A stretch of DNA of 29,716 bases from Chara braunii (Eukaryota > Streptophyta > Charophyceae > Charales > Characeae). Positions 1 through 8,209 of this stretch are shown in pieces. The DNA lies in assembly GCA_003427395.1 (NCBI GenBank), contig BFEA01000079.1, positions 2,148,466 through 2,178,181 on the forward strand. The letters are read 5' to 3'. A model generated the notes under the pieces. That model was not told where the DNA came from and made no database searches. It saw only the letters and a list, made by a program, of their open reading frames with translations. The first letter of the stretch is position 1. Each line of letters opens with the position of its first letter. The position numbers and the translations under genes were made by a program.

Positions 1-392
1 GGGGGCGGGGGTCGGTGATCCCAAAGTCGGGGGTCCGGCGGTCAGACCCCAACCTCGGCTCAGGCCCTAGGGATCCCCGGTGACAACACTGCAGAAAATA
101 GAAGGATGAGGAGGTAAGGTGAAGATGAAGAGACGATATTGGTAGGGAGGGGGCTAAAAAGCTCGAAGGACAAGAACCAACTCAGCAAGAGGCTTCGTTG
201 GACTTGTGTGCAATAAGAAGATGTAAATAGTTTCCTGTCCTACTTGGATGGTCTCCCAGCCGCACCAACTGCCATCTCCAATCCGCCACCAACTCACACC
301 CCCAATAATTATATAATCTTGTACTGCGTCTTTATGATGCGGTGAAGAGACCGCACACAGATTGACATTGTATGCCACGGTTACAGTGACAT
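1..392. other. Anonymous flank
   Basis: No gene, RNA or mobile-element signature is visible. A minus-strand open frame at 154-444 overlaps the tandem repeat at its upper end and has no recognisable domain, so I do not treat it as a gene. Confidence 0.5.
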
Positions 393-506
393 CACTTTGT
401 CTTAACCGTGAGTGACGAAAAAAAGATAATGCCTCTATCAACATTCAACGTCACTTTGTCTTAACCGTGAGTGACGAAGAAAAGATAATGCCTCTATCAA
501 CATTGT
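393..506. repeat. 59-bp tandem duplication
   Basis: Two nearly identical copies lie head to tail, starting at 393 and 452. They share the segment CACTTTGTCTTAACCGTGAG and the same downstream text, with one visible A/G difference in the purine run. The high identity suggests a fairly recent duplication. Confidence 0.9.
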
Positions 507-957
507 CGCTTGCCCTCCTGCTCCGGATATGGTGGCCAATCACAGAAGATCAAGGCTAAGCCGAGGATAATGAACTTGGCGAAATCGTAGCTACAAGGTT
601 GGAAAAAACGAGCAGAAAGTACTTGTTCGGATTTGTTGTTCATGGCGATGGCTGGAAAGGAAGGAGATCGAGAGAAGGGCTGGTAGGATCAAGATAGTCT
701 TCGCAGTCAGAATCGGTAGACGAAGAAGAGGGAAGAGAGGATTAGAAGCAGGGGGAAAAGGACAGCGGTACGAGATATGGCGGATGATAGGAAGGGAGTT
801 ATGGCCTCCGCCTACTACAGGAGCAAAGCGCACCGTATCGACGCAGTTACGCCCAAGTTCGACTGAGTCAAACAACCAGAGGAATTTAGATCCAACTTAC
901 GCTCGCGCATACTGTTGCAGAGTTGAACCAGGTCCCCCAACTTATATTTGATTCGTT
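507..957. other. Anonymous sequence
   Basis: No recognisable gene or repeat. The purine-rich stretch at about 600-770 gives a minus-strand open frame (591-875) that looks like a composition effect. Confidence 0.4.
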
Positions 958-1010
958 ACAGCGATAGTGACCGACTAGAAAGCTCAACTTTATTTATTCA
1001 CTATCGCTGT
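958..1010. repeat. 13-bp perfect inverted repeat
   Basis: ACAGCGATAGTGA at 958-970 is the exact reverse complement of TCACTATCGCTGT at 998-1010, with a 27-nt spacer. A transcript could form a 13-bp hairpin. The last four bases of the right arm (CTGT, 1007-1010) are also the only nearby partner for the ACAG that follows the hammerhead core, so the two structures would compete. Confidence 0.9.
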
Positions 1011-1131
1011 ATGTGGACTTCAACACATACCAAATACAGCAATAATGAACGGGCATTCTACTTGGTTGAAGACCGTTCTTTGCAAGGAAGCCTCCTGATG
1101 AGTCGGTGAAACTCCGACGAAACAGTTTGTC
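1007..1131 (+). ncRNA. Hammerhead ribozyme-like motif
   Basis: All conserved hammerhead core bases are present in order. CTGATGA is at 1095-1101. Stem II is five perfect pairs, GTCGG at 102-106 with CCGAC at 114-118 (offset 1000), closed by a 7-nt loop. GAA follows at 1119-1121 and then A at 1122. In a type III fold, ACAG (1122-1125) pairs with CTGT (1007-1010), and a rough stem I forms between 1013-1021 and 1087-1094 with one mismatch, one bulge and one extra T at 1012. In a minimal type I fold, ACA/TGT with a GTT loop makes stem III and C1131 is the cleavage base, but then stem I barely pairs. Hammerheads of this sort occur in plant retrozymes and Penelope-like elements. The core is seen; self-cleavage is unproven and the outer stems look degraded. 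Confidence 0.6.
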
Positions 1132-1201
1132 ACAGCCCCTCGTTTGTTGTCCTCTTTTCTCTCTCTGCCTACGGTTTACCGGACAGTTCTGTTTGTGACG
1201 A

Positions 1202-1268
1202 TATATATATATCACAAAAAAAAAAAAAAAAAACTAAGATTAAGTGTAGTATTTTTTTTTTTTTTTTA
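1202..1268. repeat. (TA)n, poly(A) and poly(T) snapback
   Basis: A short TA run (about 1202-1211) is followed by an A tract of about 18 and then, some 18 nt later, a T tract of about 17. The two tracts are complementary. Two retroposon tails facing each other would look like this, but no body is recognisable on either side. Confidence 0.6.
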
Positions 1269-1560
1269 CAATAGTAGTATCTTTTCTCGTGTGTTGGTAC
1301 CTGATCCCACAAGTGGAAGGATAGGCGAGCGTGCTCTTAAGCACGTGAGGTACGCCGATGAATCCAACATAAGCGCAACAAGAAGGCCATACTCATGAAG
1401 CTATGCCAAGAGAAAATGGAGATGATAGACAAAGAGAATAACGAAATAAATTTGCAACGAGCCTTTTAGTTCAACACCAATGAGTGCACGACATACAATC
1501 ACACCACATGCATGTATGAGATCACACGAAGTTCACACTAGAGGCTAGAGAGATGAAGAC
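1269..1560. other. Anonymous sequence upstream of LTR-like stretch
   Basis: Nothing recognisable. If the LTR reading of the next feature is right, its 5' end should lie in or near this interval, but I cannot fix it without the partner LTR. Confidence 0.3.
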
Positions 1561-1876
1561 TAGGTAGCGCAACTTTAGATTTCAACAGATTATTATATAA
1601 ACAACTAAGAGTTTCGGTCACAGGCGCTCAACAACGCAACCCCAAGTATCCAGAATCTCCACTCAAGTATGTAACTTCCCCGAAGCTCTTCTCTTTTCTT
1701 CCTCTCTTGGTTTTCTCTCTGTCTTCTACCTCCTTGTATCTCCCTAACTGCATGCACTAACACTTTCTCTACTACTTAAGGACCAACTTGAATACACTCA
1801 CTTTCAACTCTACTAACCCTTTTGAAGACTATTACTAACTACTAGCACTAACACCCTGCACTGGCGCAGTTGTGAC
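1561..1876 (+). mobile_element. Possible 5' LTR end with primer-binding site
   Basis: A TATA-like TATTATATAAAC lies near 1590. The stretch then runs pyrimidine-rich to CTGCA at 1856-1860. It is followed after one base by TGGCGCAGTTGTGAC (1862-1876). Plant Ty3/gypsy elements often have an LTR ending in CA, then a primer-binding site starting TGGCGC, complementary to a tRNA 3' CCA end. TATA, CA and TGGCGC are seen; the rest is inference. No matching second LTR is in the window and the element body would be cut off within a few hundred bases. Confidence 0.3.
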
Positions 1877-2334
1877 TGCCTTCTCCCTGCCAGCGCTGTC
1901 ACGGTCTCTCCCTCTCTCTCTCTCAGCGCAACACTATGACTTCAACGCTTTGCCCCTCACAATAGCGAATAAGTGCACCAACACTTTCACACTTCATGCG
2001 AATGAGCTATCGACTGAATGAGGAGGTTGGCCAGTCCTTTTGTGGTCTTGGATTGCAATCAACTCGTGTCAGCCTCTGCTTCTTGGGGCCTGGCAGGGTT
2101 CTGGTACCACATCCCCATGGCCTGTCTGCTTTCGAATGTCAAGGTCTGAAACCTTTCCGAGTTTCCATTGGTTTTTTTCTGCTTGGGCCTTTGAGTCATG
2201 ACTTTTCGATTTTGGCATATGGTTTTCACTATGGGCTGTGACTCCTGCCTTTAGGACACAACTTTTGCCTATGAAACTTCTTCTTTACTCGTGGGATGTG
2301 ACTCTTCAATGTGACTTTTCATTATGAAACGTTA
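1877..2334. other. Probable 3' LTR region of element A (minus strand)
   Basis: This interval lies just past the polypurine tract of element A in its direction of transcription, so it should contain that element's 3' LTR. It holds loose repeats of a TGTGACT-type motif (about 2235-2325). I see no clear terminal TG/CA pair or second LTR copy to define ends. Confidence 0.3.
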
Positions 2335-2348
2335 TTTTCCCCCCTAAG
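2335..2348 (-). promoter_or_regulatory. Polypurine tract of element A
   Basis: The minus strand reads CTTAGGGGGGAAAA, about 170 bp past the chromodomain stop. A polypurine tract primes plus-strand DNA synthesis and normally abuts the 3' LTR, which fits this position. Confidence 0.55.
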
Positions 2349-2515
2349 ATATGACTGTTTTGTTGGATGCCTATTAGACTGGACTGCTAAGGTGTACCCG
2401 ACTGTGACTTTTCTGAAATTGACTAACTCGGTCTTTCTTGGCCAGGGCCTCTGACCCTAAGACCCGAATTGGGGGTCTGAATCATGGAAGGCCTTTCACT
2501 CTTGCCGGCCTAATT

Positions 2516-3560
2516 TCAAGGCCCTCCGAGAAAATTACCAATTTTATTTGTAACTCCTCTCTTAGCTCTTTCATAATAGGACACAATATGCGGTGTTGTT
2601 TCTATTAGTTCATCTCTTGTAAACCAGCGATCTTGTGTAGGTTCCTGATAGGCAAATCTGACCTTATATTGTCGTTGTGGTTTACCCGTGCGCCCAAATC
2701 GGTAAACGTCTTCCCCAACAATCCTATTCACATCATACTTACCATCCATATCAGGGGGAATCATAGATCTGCGTATCGAAAACATGTCATTACTAATGGA
2801 AGGAAGTAATTTTGAAGCGTGGAACACCGGATACGTGTGCAAGTGAGGAGGGATTTCGACAACATACGAAGGACCATCCACATCACCAATCATATCAATA
2901 ATTTGTCACGGTCCTCCATATGCAGGCAACAATTTCTATGAAATGTTTTCCTCAGGGAGAATTTTTTTCGACTTTACCCAGACCAGGTCTTCTACAACAA
3001 ATTGTAAAGGTTTGCGGTGCTTGTTAGCCTGTTCTACCATTTGATCTTGTACTTTGCTAATGTTTTCTTTGACTTTTTTCAGATCTTTTCGATACTTAAC
3101 AACAAATTTTATAGTCTCTGGTGGAAGTCTTTACACTTGGTCAAGGTTCGGACAGTCAATGGGTCTACGAGGGCGCTACCCAAGATGTAGTTTAGTAGGC
3201 GTTTTTGATATAGCTAGGTGCACAAAGTTATTATAGGCACTTGCAACCTTTGGCAGATGTTCATCCTAGTCAATCTGATCTGGTCAGATGTACATGCGCA
3301 TCACTTGCTGCAGCAACTTATGCATCTGCTCAGTCTGTCCATTCGTCTCAGAATGTCTACCTGAAGACATAGTTAGTTTGGATCCACACACCTTCATTAG
3401 TTGCTACCACTGCTCACCTATGAACCGCGTATCCCTGTCACTTAGAAGAGTCAAGGGATGCCCAAAATCTTTCACCCAATGATTAAAAAATTCCCAAATC
3501 ACCAATTCAGCTCTTGCTTCTGCAGGGAGTGGAACAAAAACAACAAACTAGCTAAATTTG
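2516..3560 (-). pseudogene. Ty3/gypsy integrase core end plus chromodomain (element A)
   Basis: One reading frame can be followed for about 1 kb on the minus strand through several stop codons. In order it shows the integrase second catalytic Asp in SDRDTRF (codon 3437-3439), the catalytic Glu in NGQTEQ (codon 3329-3331), the AYNN-type segment, a PVFHASKL motif, and a C-terminal chromodomain-like block (about 2530-2740). The chromodomain marks this as a chromovirus, a class whose integrase is guided to chromatin. In-frame stops include 2906-2908, 3266-3268 and 3404-3406; the first two sit where the family has Trp. The frame differs from that of the upstream integrase part because of a 53-bp duplication at 3551-3656. 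Clearly non-functional. Confidence 0.88.
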
Positions 3561-3656
3561 TCTACCACAACCATAACCTGATTTTTACCATTCCAGCAAA
3601 CTTGCTAAATCTGTCTAGCACAACCATAACCTGATTCTTACAATTCCTGCTTCTTA
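3551..3656. repeat. 53-bp tandem duplication inside integrase
   Basis: Two copies start at 3551 and 3604 and share GCTAAAT(T/C)TGTCTA and an ACAACCATAACCTGATT block. Translated on the minus strand both encode the same VMVV-D-(R/K)FS integrase segment. As 53 is not a multiple of three, the duplication by itself explains the integrase frameshift. Confidence 0.88.
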
Positions 3657-3885
3657 CTTTAGTGTCCATAAAGTCTACAGACATGGAATCCCCAGGTCCC
3701 GACGAAATAGGTAGCGGTCTAAGTAATCCAAGAGGAGGCTGTATAGAACTTTTGTTCCTCTGGCATACTCGACAACCTTGCACATAGAAAGTGCAGTCAT
3801 GCTTCATTCCCGACCACGTGTAGGAGCGTAGGAAGTTAGCATAACTTGAAAGTCTTCCTCCATCTGAAGTGCCCCGCTGTATCAT
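3562..3885 (-). pseudogene. Integrase zinc-binding end and start of catalytic core (element A)
   Basis: The minus-strand translation contains the Cys pair of the integrase H2C2 zinc finger (CRVCQRNK). The proline-rich linker to the core follows, and then the first catalytic Asp in MSVDFMD (codon 3673-3675). The His pair of the finger (HDTAGHF) is in the neighbouring frame upstream, so a second frameshift lies near 3855-3885. The frame runs into the duplicated segment and ends there. All three DDE residues survive in element A but are split between two frames. Confidence 0.85.
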
Positions 3886-4300
3886 GGTTTTCCCCAGGTA
3901 TCATGCTACAAATTTCCTCAGTGTTTGAAACCGATAATCGATCATGGACATCTGTCTTTTCGAACAACAGTCCTTGCGTCACCCTATAGTCCGAGACTTC
4001 GTGCGGTGTTGTCTGCACCTTACTAATCAATAATTGACTATAGACTGGATCATTCGTATAAGCAGACTTGATTTTTTCTTGTAGCTCAGTGCTTACATCG
4101 AAATATGTGACAATAACACCGAAAAAGTCAGCTATTCTACTTAGTGCATCGGTGACGACATTGTACTTTCCCTTTACTGGCAAGAATTCAAAGTCAAATT
4201 GATCGATCTCCCCAGCCCACCTCGTTAGTTTATGTGTCATCCGAGCCTGGGTTTTTAGCCAGTGAAGTGTTTCATGATCCTAATAGATTTTAAAGTGGCG
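3836..4300 (-). pseudogene. RNase H C-terminal part and linker (element A)
   Basis: The minus-strand frame matches the end of a Ty3/gypsy RNase H: DHETLHWLKT, then a THKLTRWA segment and VTDALSR with the last catalytic Asp. A linker follows to the HDTAGHF half of the integrase zinc finger. RNase H removes the RNA strand during reverse transcription. The frame is the same as the RNase H N-terminal part at 4319-4537, and stop codons lie between them. Confidence 0.85.
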
Positions 4301-4318
4301 TCCTAGCAGACAATGCCG

Positions 4319-4537
4319 TCAGTGATTCAACGTTTCCCAGAGAACGAACAACTCTCTCTCATAGGTAGAAGCAATGACCTTTTCGGTAGGCAGTCTACAT
4401 GACATAAACTCTACAGGTCTGTACCCATTCCTATCGTCTTGTTGGAGTGCAACACCGATCCCGTATTGATTGACGCAAGTGGTTATGATAAAAGGTAGAG
4501 ATGGGTCTGTGACTTTCCATACTGGGTAATTAATCAA
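4319..4537 (-). pseudogene. RNase H N-terminal part (element A)
   Basis: The translation shows INYPVWKVTDPSLPFIITT, then QYGIGVALQQDD, a YRPVEFMS strand and the catalytic Glu in STYERELF. The first catalytic Asp, which should follow ITT, reads Cys-Val-Asn instead, so the nuclease site is broken. The fragment joins the reverse transcriptase tail at 4530-4790. Confidence 0.85.
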
Positions 4538-4795
4538 ACATTTTTCTTAACGCTTGAATGACGCAGTACAATCCCTCTTTAAAAATCTGCGCAATGGGGC
4601 AGTGATCACCGTAAAGTTCCGAACGAACTTGCGGTAATAGTTGACTAGACCAAGAAACGAGCGCAGTTCCGTCAACGTGTCCGGGTTCTATAATGGTTGC
4701 AATCTTAGCATGTTCTAATTTAATCTGATCATCATCTACCATATGTCCCAAGCACACGTGGTCAACGACACCCCGAATCTTCGTTGAAACTAATT
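4530..4795 (-). pseudogene. Reverse transcriptase C-terminal end, copy 1 (element A)
   Basis: Two overlapping minus-strand frames carry family motifs. One has CLGHMVDDDQIK (the LGH.V segment that ends the palm). The other has LRSFLGLVNYYRKFV and APL from the thumb. A frameshift between them breaks the enzyme. The finger and palm domains with the YxDD active site are missing: homology stops near 4795, where the ~79-bp repeat begins. Confidence 0.85.
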
Positions 4796-5049
4796 ATGAA
4801 GTGAAGATTTTTCAGCATTTTTGATTTTTTTTTACTTAGAGTTTCAAAGATTTTAGAAGTGTTGAAATGTTGAGTACCCCTATGTTATATAATCTCCAAA
4901 ATATTCAACCCTTGCCCCCATGTTTGAGTGTATAGAAACATTGAGATTCTTAACATTCTGAAATTGTGAAAATGCTGAAAATTTTGAAGTACAACCCCCT
5001 TGTGCGAGTGTGTAGGAAAGATGGGTCTTTGACTTTCAACACTGGGTAC

Positions 5050-5330
5050 TTAATCAAACATTTTTTTTAACGCTTGAATGACACAGTATCCCGATCTCAT
5101 GTCTAGATAATTTTTTTCTTTAACAATCTGCGCAATGGGGCAACGATCACCGTAAAGTTTCGAACGAACTTGCGGTAATAGTTGACCAGACCAGGAAACG
5201 AGTGCAGTTCTATCAACGTGCATGAGTTTTATAATCACTGCAATCTTAGCGTCTTTCGGTTTAATCCAATCACCATCTACCATATGTCCCAAGCACACGT
5301 GGTCAACGACACCCCGAATCTTCGGTGAAA
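5050..5330 (-). pseudogene. Reverse transcriptase C-terminal end, copy 2
   Basis: This is the duplicated counterpart of 4530-4795. It keeps CLGHMVDGDWIKPKDAKIA in one frame and the thumb segment in another. Some residues (IKPKDAKIA) look closer to family consensus than those of copy 1, so the two copies have decayed independently. Confidence 0.85.
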
Positions 5331-5606
5331 CTAATTCTGAAGTGAAGATCTTCCAACATTTTTGAAGTTTTTTTAAGTCGAGTTTCAACGATTTTAGAAG
5401 TGTTGAAAATGTTGAGTGTCCCTACGTTGTATAAATCTCCAAAATACTCAACCATTGCCCCTTTGTTTGAGTGTATAGAAACATTGAGATTCTTAACATT
5501 CTGAAGTGGTGAAAATGCTGAAAATTTTGAAGTACAACCCTCTTGTTCGAGTGTGTAGGAAATTTGAAGATTCGTGGTGAAAATGCTAAAGATTCTGATT
5601 CGTGGC

Positions 5607-5694
5607 GAAAATGTTGAAGATTCTGACCCCCCCCCCCCGCCTCCCACTGTTTTGTTTCATTAAGAAGAGCGGGTTCAAAATCTTCGACGTTTTC
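5607..5694. repeat. Snapback within array 1
   Basis: GAAAATGTTGAAGATTCTGA (5607-5626) is complementary to 5674-5694 with three mismatches, all transitions. The loop holds a run of C. Confidence 0.75.
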
Positions 5695-5854
5695 ACCACT
5701 TCAAAATTTTCGGAATCTTCAGCGTCTACCCCCCTATCTAAATGTAGAGAAACGCTAAAGATTCTGAAGGTTCTAAAGTGGTGAAGATATTTAAAATTTT
5801 GAAGTACACCAACCTCTATCTAAGTGTGTAGAACCCTAAAAATTCTGAAAATTC

Positions 5855-5945
5855 TAAAGTGGTGAAAACGCTAAAGATTATAAAACCACCTTGTGCCTCC
5901 CCCCAAGAGAGGGGGGTTCAGAATCTTCAACATTTTCACCGCTTC
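5855..5945. repeat. Second snapback within array 1
   Basis: The unit at 5855-5887 pairs imperfectly with the inverted unit at 5914-5945. The inside of the loop also pairs through a C run (about 5898-5904) and a G run (about 5910-5916), so the foldback is nearly continuous. Confidence 0.7.
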
Positions 5946-6160
5946 AAATTTTTAAGATCTTTAGTGTTCGTCTATTTGTATGAGTGTGTAGAAATGTTGA
6001 AGATTCAGAAGATTCTGAAGTGGTGAAGATGCTGAAAATTATGAACTACAACCCCTTTTGTCCGAGTATGTAAGAGCGCTGAAGATTCTAAAAATTCTGA
6101 AATGCTGAAAACGGTGAGGATTCTGACCCCCCCCCTGTTCGAGTGTCTATGCCCGATTGT

Positions 6161-6480
6161 AGTAACATGAACTTGGTCAGGACCAGCATTGAAAGGTCGC
6201 TGACCTTGATCTCCACTCTTCGGATTCTGCATCACAGAATCAATCATGCTAATCATTGTAACTGTAAATGATCAGTGTTGATTGATATCATAGTACAAAA
6301 TGTGAATTGAGTTTGTTTTTTGTTCGGACTCTTCACGTATAGTCTCTGAGGATCCTACACAGACATATGTTTGTTTATCCATTGTATATTGAAATTCATT
6401 CAATAAATAGGTTAGAGCGTTGAACGTTCAGAATGTAAATGTTGAATATTAGTAAACACGTTAACCTTCCGAAAATATTG
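6161..6480. other. AT-rich spacer between repeat arrays
   Basis: No gene or clear repeat unit. The minus-strand frame at 6005-6256 partly covers array 1 and has no known domain. Confidence 0.4.
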
Positions 6481-6797
6481 AACCTACCCCTTCTCTCTAG
6501 GGTTATCAAAGCGATGAAAATTGTGAACATTTTGAAGTGGTGAAACGACTGAAAACGTTGACCCTCCCCCTTTTCTTTCTAGGTTTGTCAAAACCCTGAA
6601 AATTATGAATACTTTGCAGTGATGACTGAAAACGCTAAACCTACATCCCGTCTCTAACGTTGCCAAAACGTTGAAGATTATGAACACTTTGAAGTGGTGA
6701 AACGATCAAAACACTGAACCTACCCCCTCTCTCTAGGTCTACCAAAGGTTGAAGATTATGAAAACTTTGAGTGGTGAAATGATCGAAAACGCTAGCT
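6481..6797. repeat. ~79-bp repeat array 2
   Basis: Three and a half direct units are marked by CCTACCCC(T)TCTCTCTAG-like segments at about 6482, 6562, 6641 and 6719 (spacing 80, 79, 78). The core TTTGAAGTGGTGAAACGA matches the core of array 1. The array ends exactly where the coding sequence of element B starts. Confidence 0.85.
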
Positions 6798-6800
6798 TCG

Positions 6801-7456
6801 TACTACCGCCGATTTATCAAGGGTTTTGCGGCAATCGCTCGACCCCTGACGAACCTTCTGCGAAAGGATCAGCCACTGAACTGGGAGGAGAAGTGCGAAC
6901 AAACATTTTCCATTCTGAAAAATGCTTTGGCTTCGGTCCCAATTTTAATTTGACCTAACCCTGGAAAGCAATGCATACTCATTACGGACTAGCAGCCCGA
7001 GGTGATCTCCGCTATTGTGGCGTATAAGAGAAAAGATGGCAGGGAACACGTGATCGAATACGCTTTGCGGATGATGCCCGGCGAATGCAGAAACGATTCG
7101 GCACCTCAAGGGGAGTGTTACACCGTGGTATTGGGGATTCAACACTTCCACCCGTATCTATACGGACAAAAATTCCTCCTTCAAGTTGTGACAAATCATG
7201 AGCCCCTATTGGCCTTGAAGAGGCTCACTAATTACACGGGGATGATCGAACGTTGGGCGGTGAGACTGCAGTAATACGACTTCGACATTGTTTATCGAAA
7301 AACAGAGAAGCACAGGAACTTGGATGGGTTGACCCGACTGTACCGACCAGGCAAGGTTCCACGAGGTGAAGAGATCACTCCATGGAAGAGGTCGGGGTCA
7401 CCCCAAGGAGAAACGTACAGAGAAGTCAAGATTCTTCCTCGACAGACAGGGATGTG
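6801..7456 (+). pseudogene. Ty3/gypsy reverse transcriptase end and RNase H (element B)
   Basis: A single frame from 6801 shows the thumb/connection segment (YYRRFIKGFAAIARPLTNLL, then NWEEKCEQTF). RNase H follows: the first Asp in LITD (6987-6989), the Glu in GECYTVV (7113-7115), PYLYGQKF, and the last Asp in LDGLTR. The third catalytic Asp in the T-D-HEPL motif is Asn (AAT, 7194-7196). In-frame stops are at 6951-6953, 6990-6992 and 7272-7274. The first can be explained by CGA to TGA and the second, where the family often has Trp, by TGG to TAG. The upstream polymerase domain is absent because homology begins at the edge of repeat array 2. Dead copy. Confidence 0.88.
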
Positions 7457-7835
7457 ACGCGTGGCCTGATAGTGGCAAATAAGGAAGGAAACAATGAGAC
7501 TCTTTTGTCCCCCGTATTTTCCTTCCTTGGCAGATTATGAGCCCCTATTGATCTTGAAGAGGCTCACTAATTACACGGGGATGATCGAACGTTGGGCGGT
7601 GAGTGCAGGAAAACGACTTCCACATCGTTATCAGAAAACAGAGAAGCACAGGAACGTGGATGGGTTGACTCGACTGTACTGACCAGATAAGGTTCTACGA
7701 GGGGAAGAGATCACTATGTGGAAGAGGTCGGAGCCACCCCAGGGACAAACGTACAGAGAAGTCAAGGTTCTTCCTCTACAGACAGGGAAGTGACGAGTGG
7801 CCCCATAATGGCAAACGAGAAAGGTAACAAGAAGA
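7199..7835 (+). repeat. 339-bp tandem duplication within element B
   Basis: The block starting ATGAGCCCCTATTG near 7198 recurs near 7537, and the match continues through the end of RNase H into the linker (to about 7500 and 7835). The second copy gives a truncated RNase H tail frame (7494-7682). The join is marked by TTTTCCTTCCTTGGCAGAT. Confidence 0.88.
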
Positions 7836-7941
7836 ATCTTTGTCCCTCACTTTTTTCTCCCTTTTTTCCCTCCCTGATCGATTTTGTTATTTTTGTGAGA
7901 CCATCTTGCGGGTGTATTCTGTCTCCATGCGACCGCACGGG

Positions 7942-8209
7942 GAGGGATATGTCGATTGGGTAGACTGTGATAGGTGTGATAGGTGGTGATATGTGTGATA
8001 GGTGTAATAGGTGTAATAGGTCGTGTGTTCAATATAGGGACCCACAAAATTTTTGGCTCTGCCCTCTTTGCCGCATCGATAAAATTTCGACAGAAGCTCG
8101 ATTTCTAGAGGCTACATCGGAGGGATTGGAAAATACGCGACGGCTTAGGCGCGCAGAGGTATGGACATATGTTGTCCTAATGGCTACGGTTGTTGGGAAC
8201 TGTCTATGA
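7942..8209 (+). pseudogene. PHD-finger-like zinc module in element B
   Basis: The frame starting VDWVDCDRCDRW (7951-7986), shifted by one base into MCDRCNRCNRSC and on to NFWLCPLCRID (to about 8080), has the spacing style of a PHD finger: paired Cys, an aromatic segment and a final W-x-C-x2-C. PHD fingers bind histone tails. The Cys pairs lie in a 9-bp repeat (TGTGATAGG/TGTAATAGG), so some ligands may be repeat expansion. A stop (7987-7989) and a frameshift break it. The module lies between RNase H and the integrase zinc finger, an unusual place. The following residues to 8209 match nothing I know. Confidence 0.55.

Larger units (their letters stand above)
4500..5562. repeat. ~0.53-kb tandem duplication across retroelement/repeat boundary
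   Basis: The segment from ATGGGTCT at 4501 to about 5020 is repeated from 5021 to about 5562. Each copy contains the reverse transcriptase tail followed by the same ~79-bp repeat units. The second copy is longer by a ~21-bp block near 5090. The offset drifts from 520 to about 544 bp through small indels. The junction of element A with the repeat array therefore existed before the duplication. Confidence 0.9.
4796..6160. repeat. ~79-bp repeat array 1, mixed orientation
   Basis: Landmark GAGTGTGTAGAAA-like segments recur near 4923, 5002, 5467, 5545, 5980, 6060 and 6138, mostly 78-80 bp apart. Between landmarks the unit reads roughly GAAGATTCTGAA, TTCTGAAGTGGTGAAAA, GCTGAAAATTTTGAAGTACA and then a C-rich run. 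Parts at 5674-5720 and 5914-5975 are in the opposite orientation and make snapbacks. Open frames through here are repeat artefacts. Confidence 0.85.

Noticed and set aside
1087-1142. Type I hammerhead with ACA/TGT stem III and cleavage after C1131
   Set aside because: Stem III and the cleavage base look good, but the bases flanking the core (CCTC and ACAG) do not pair, so stem I fails. I keep the motif call but do not claim this fold.
4796-6797. CRISPR-like array
   Set aside because: Regular ~79-bp spacing looks superficially similar, but there are no unique spacers between constant repeats, units vary and invert, and the context is eukaryotic.
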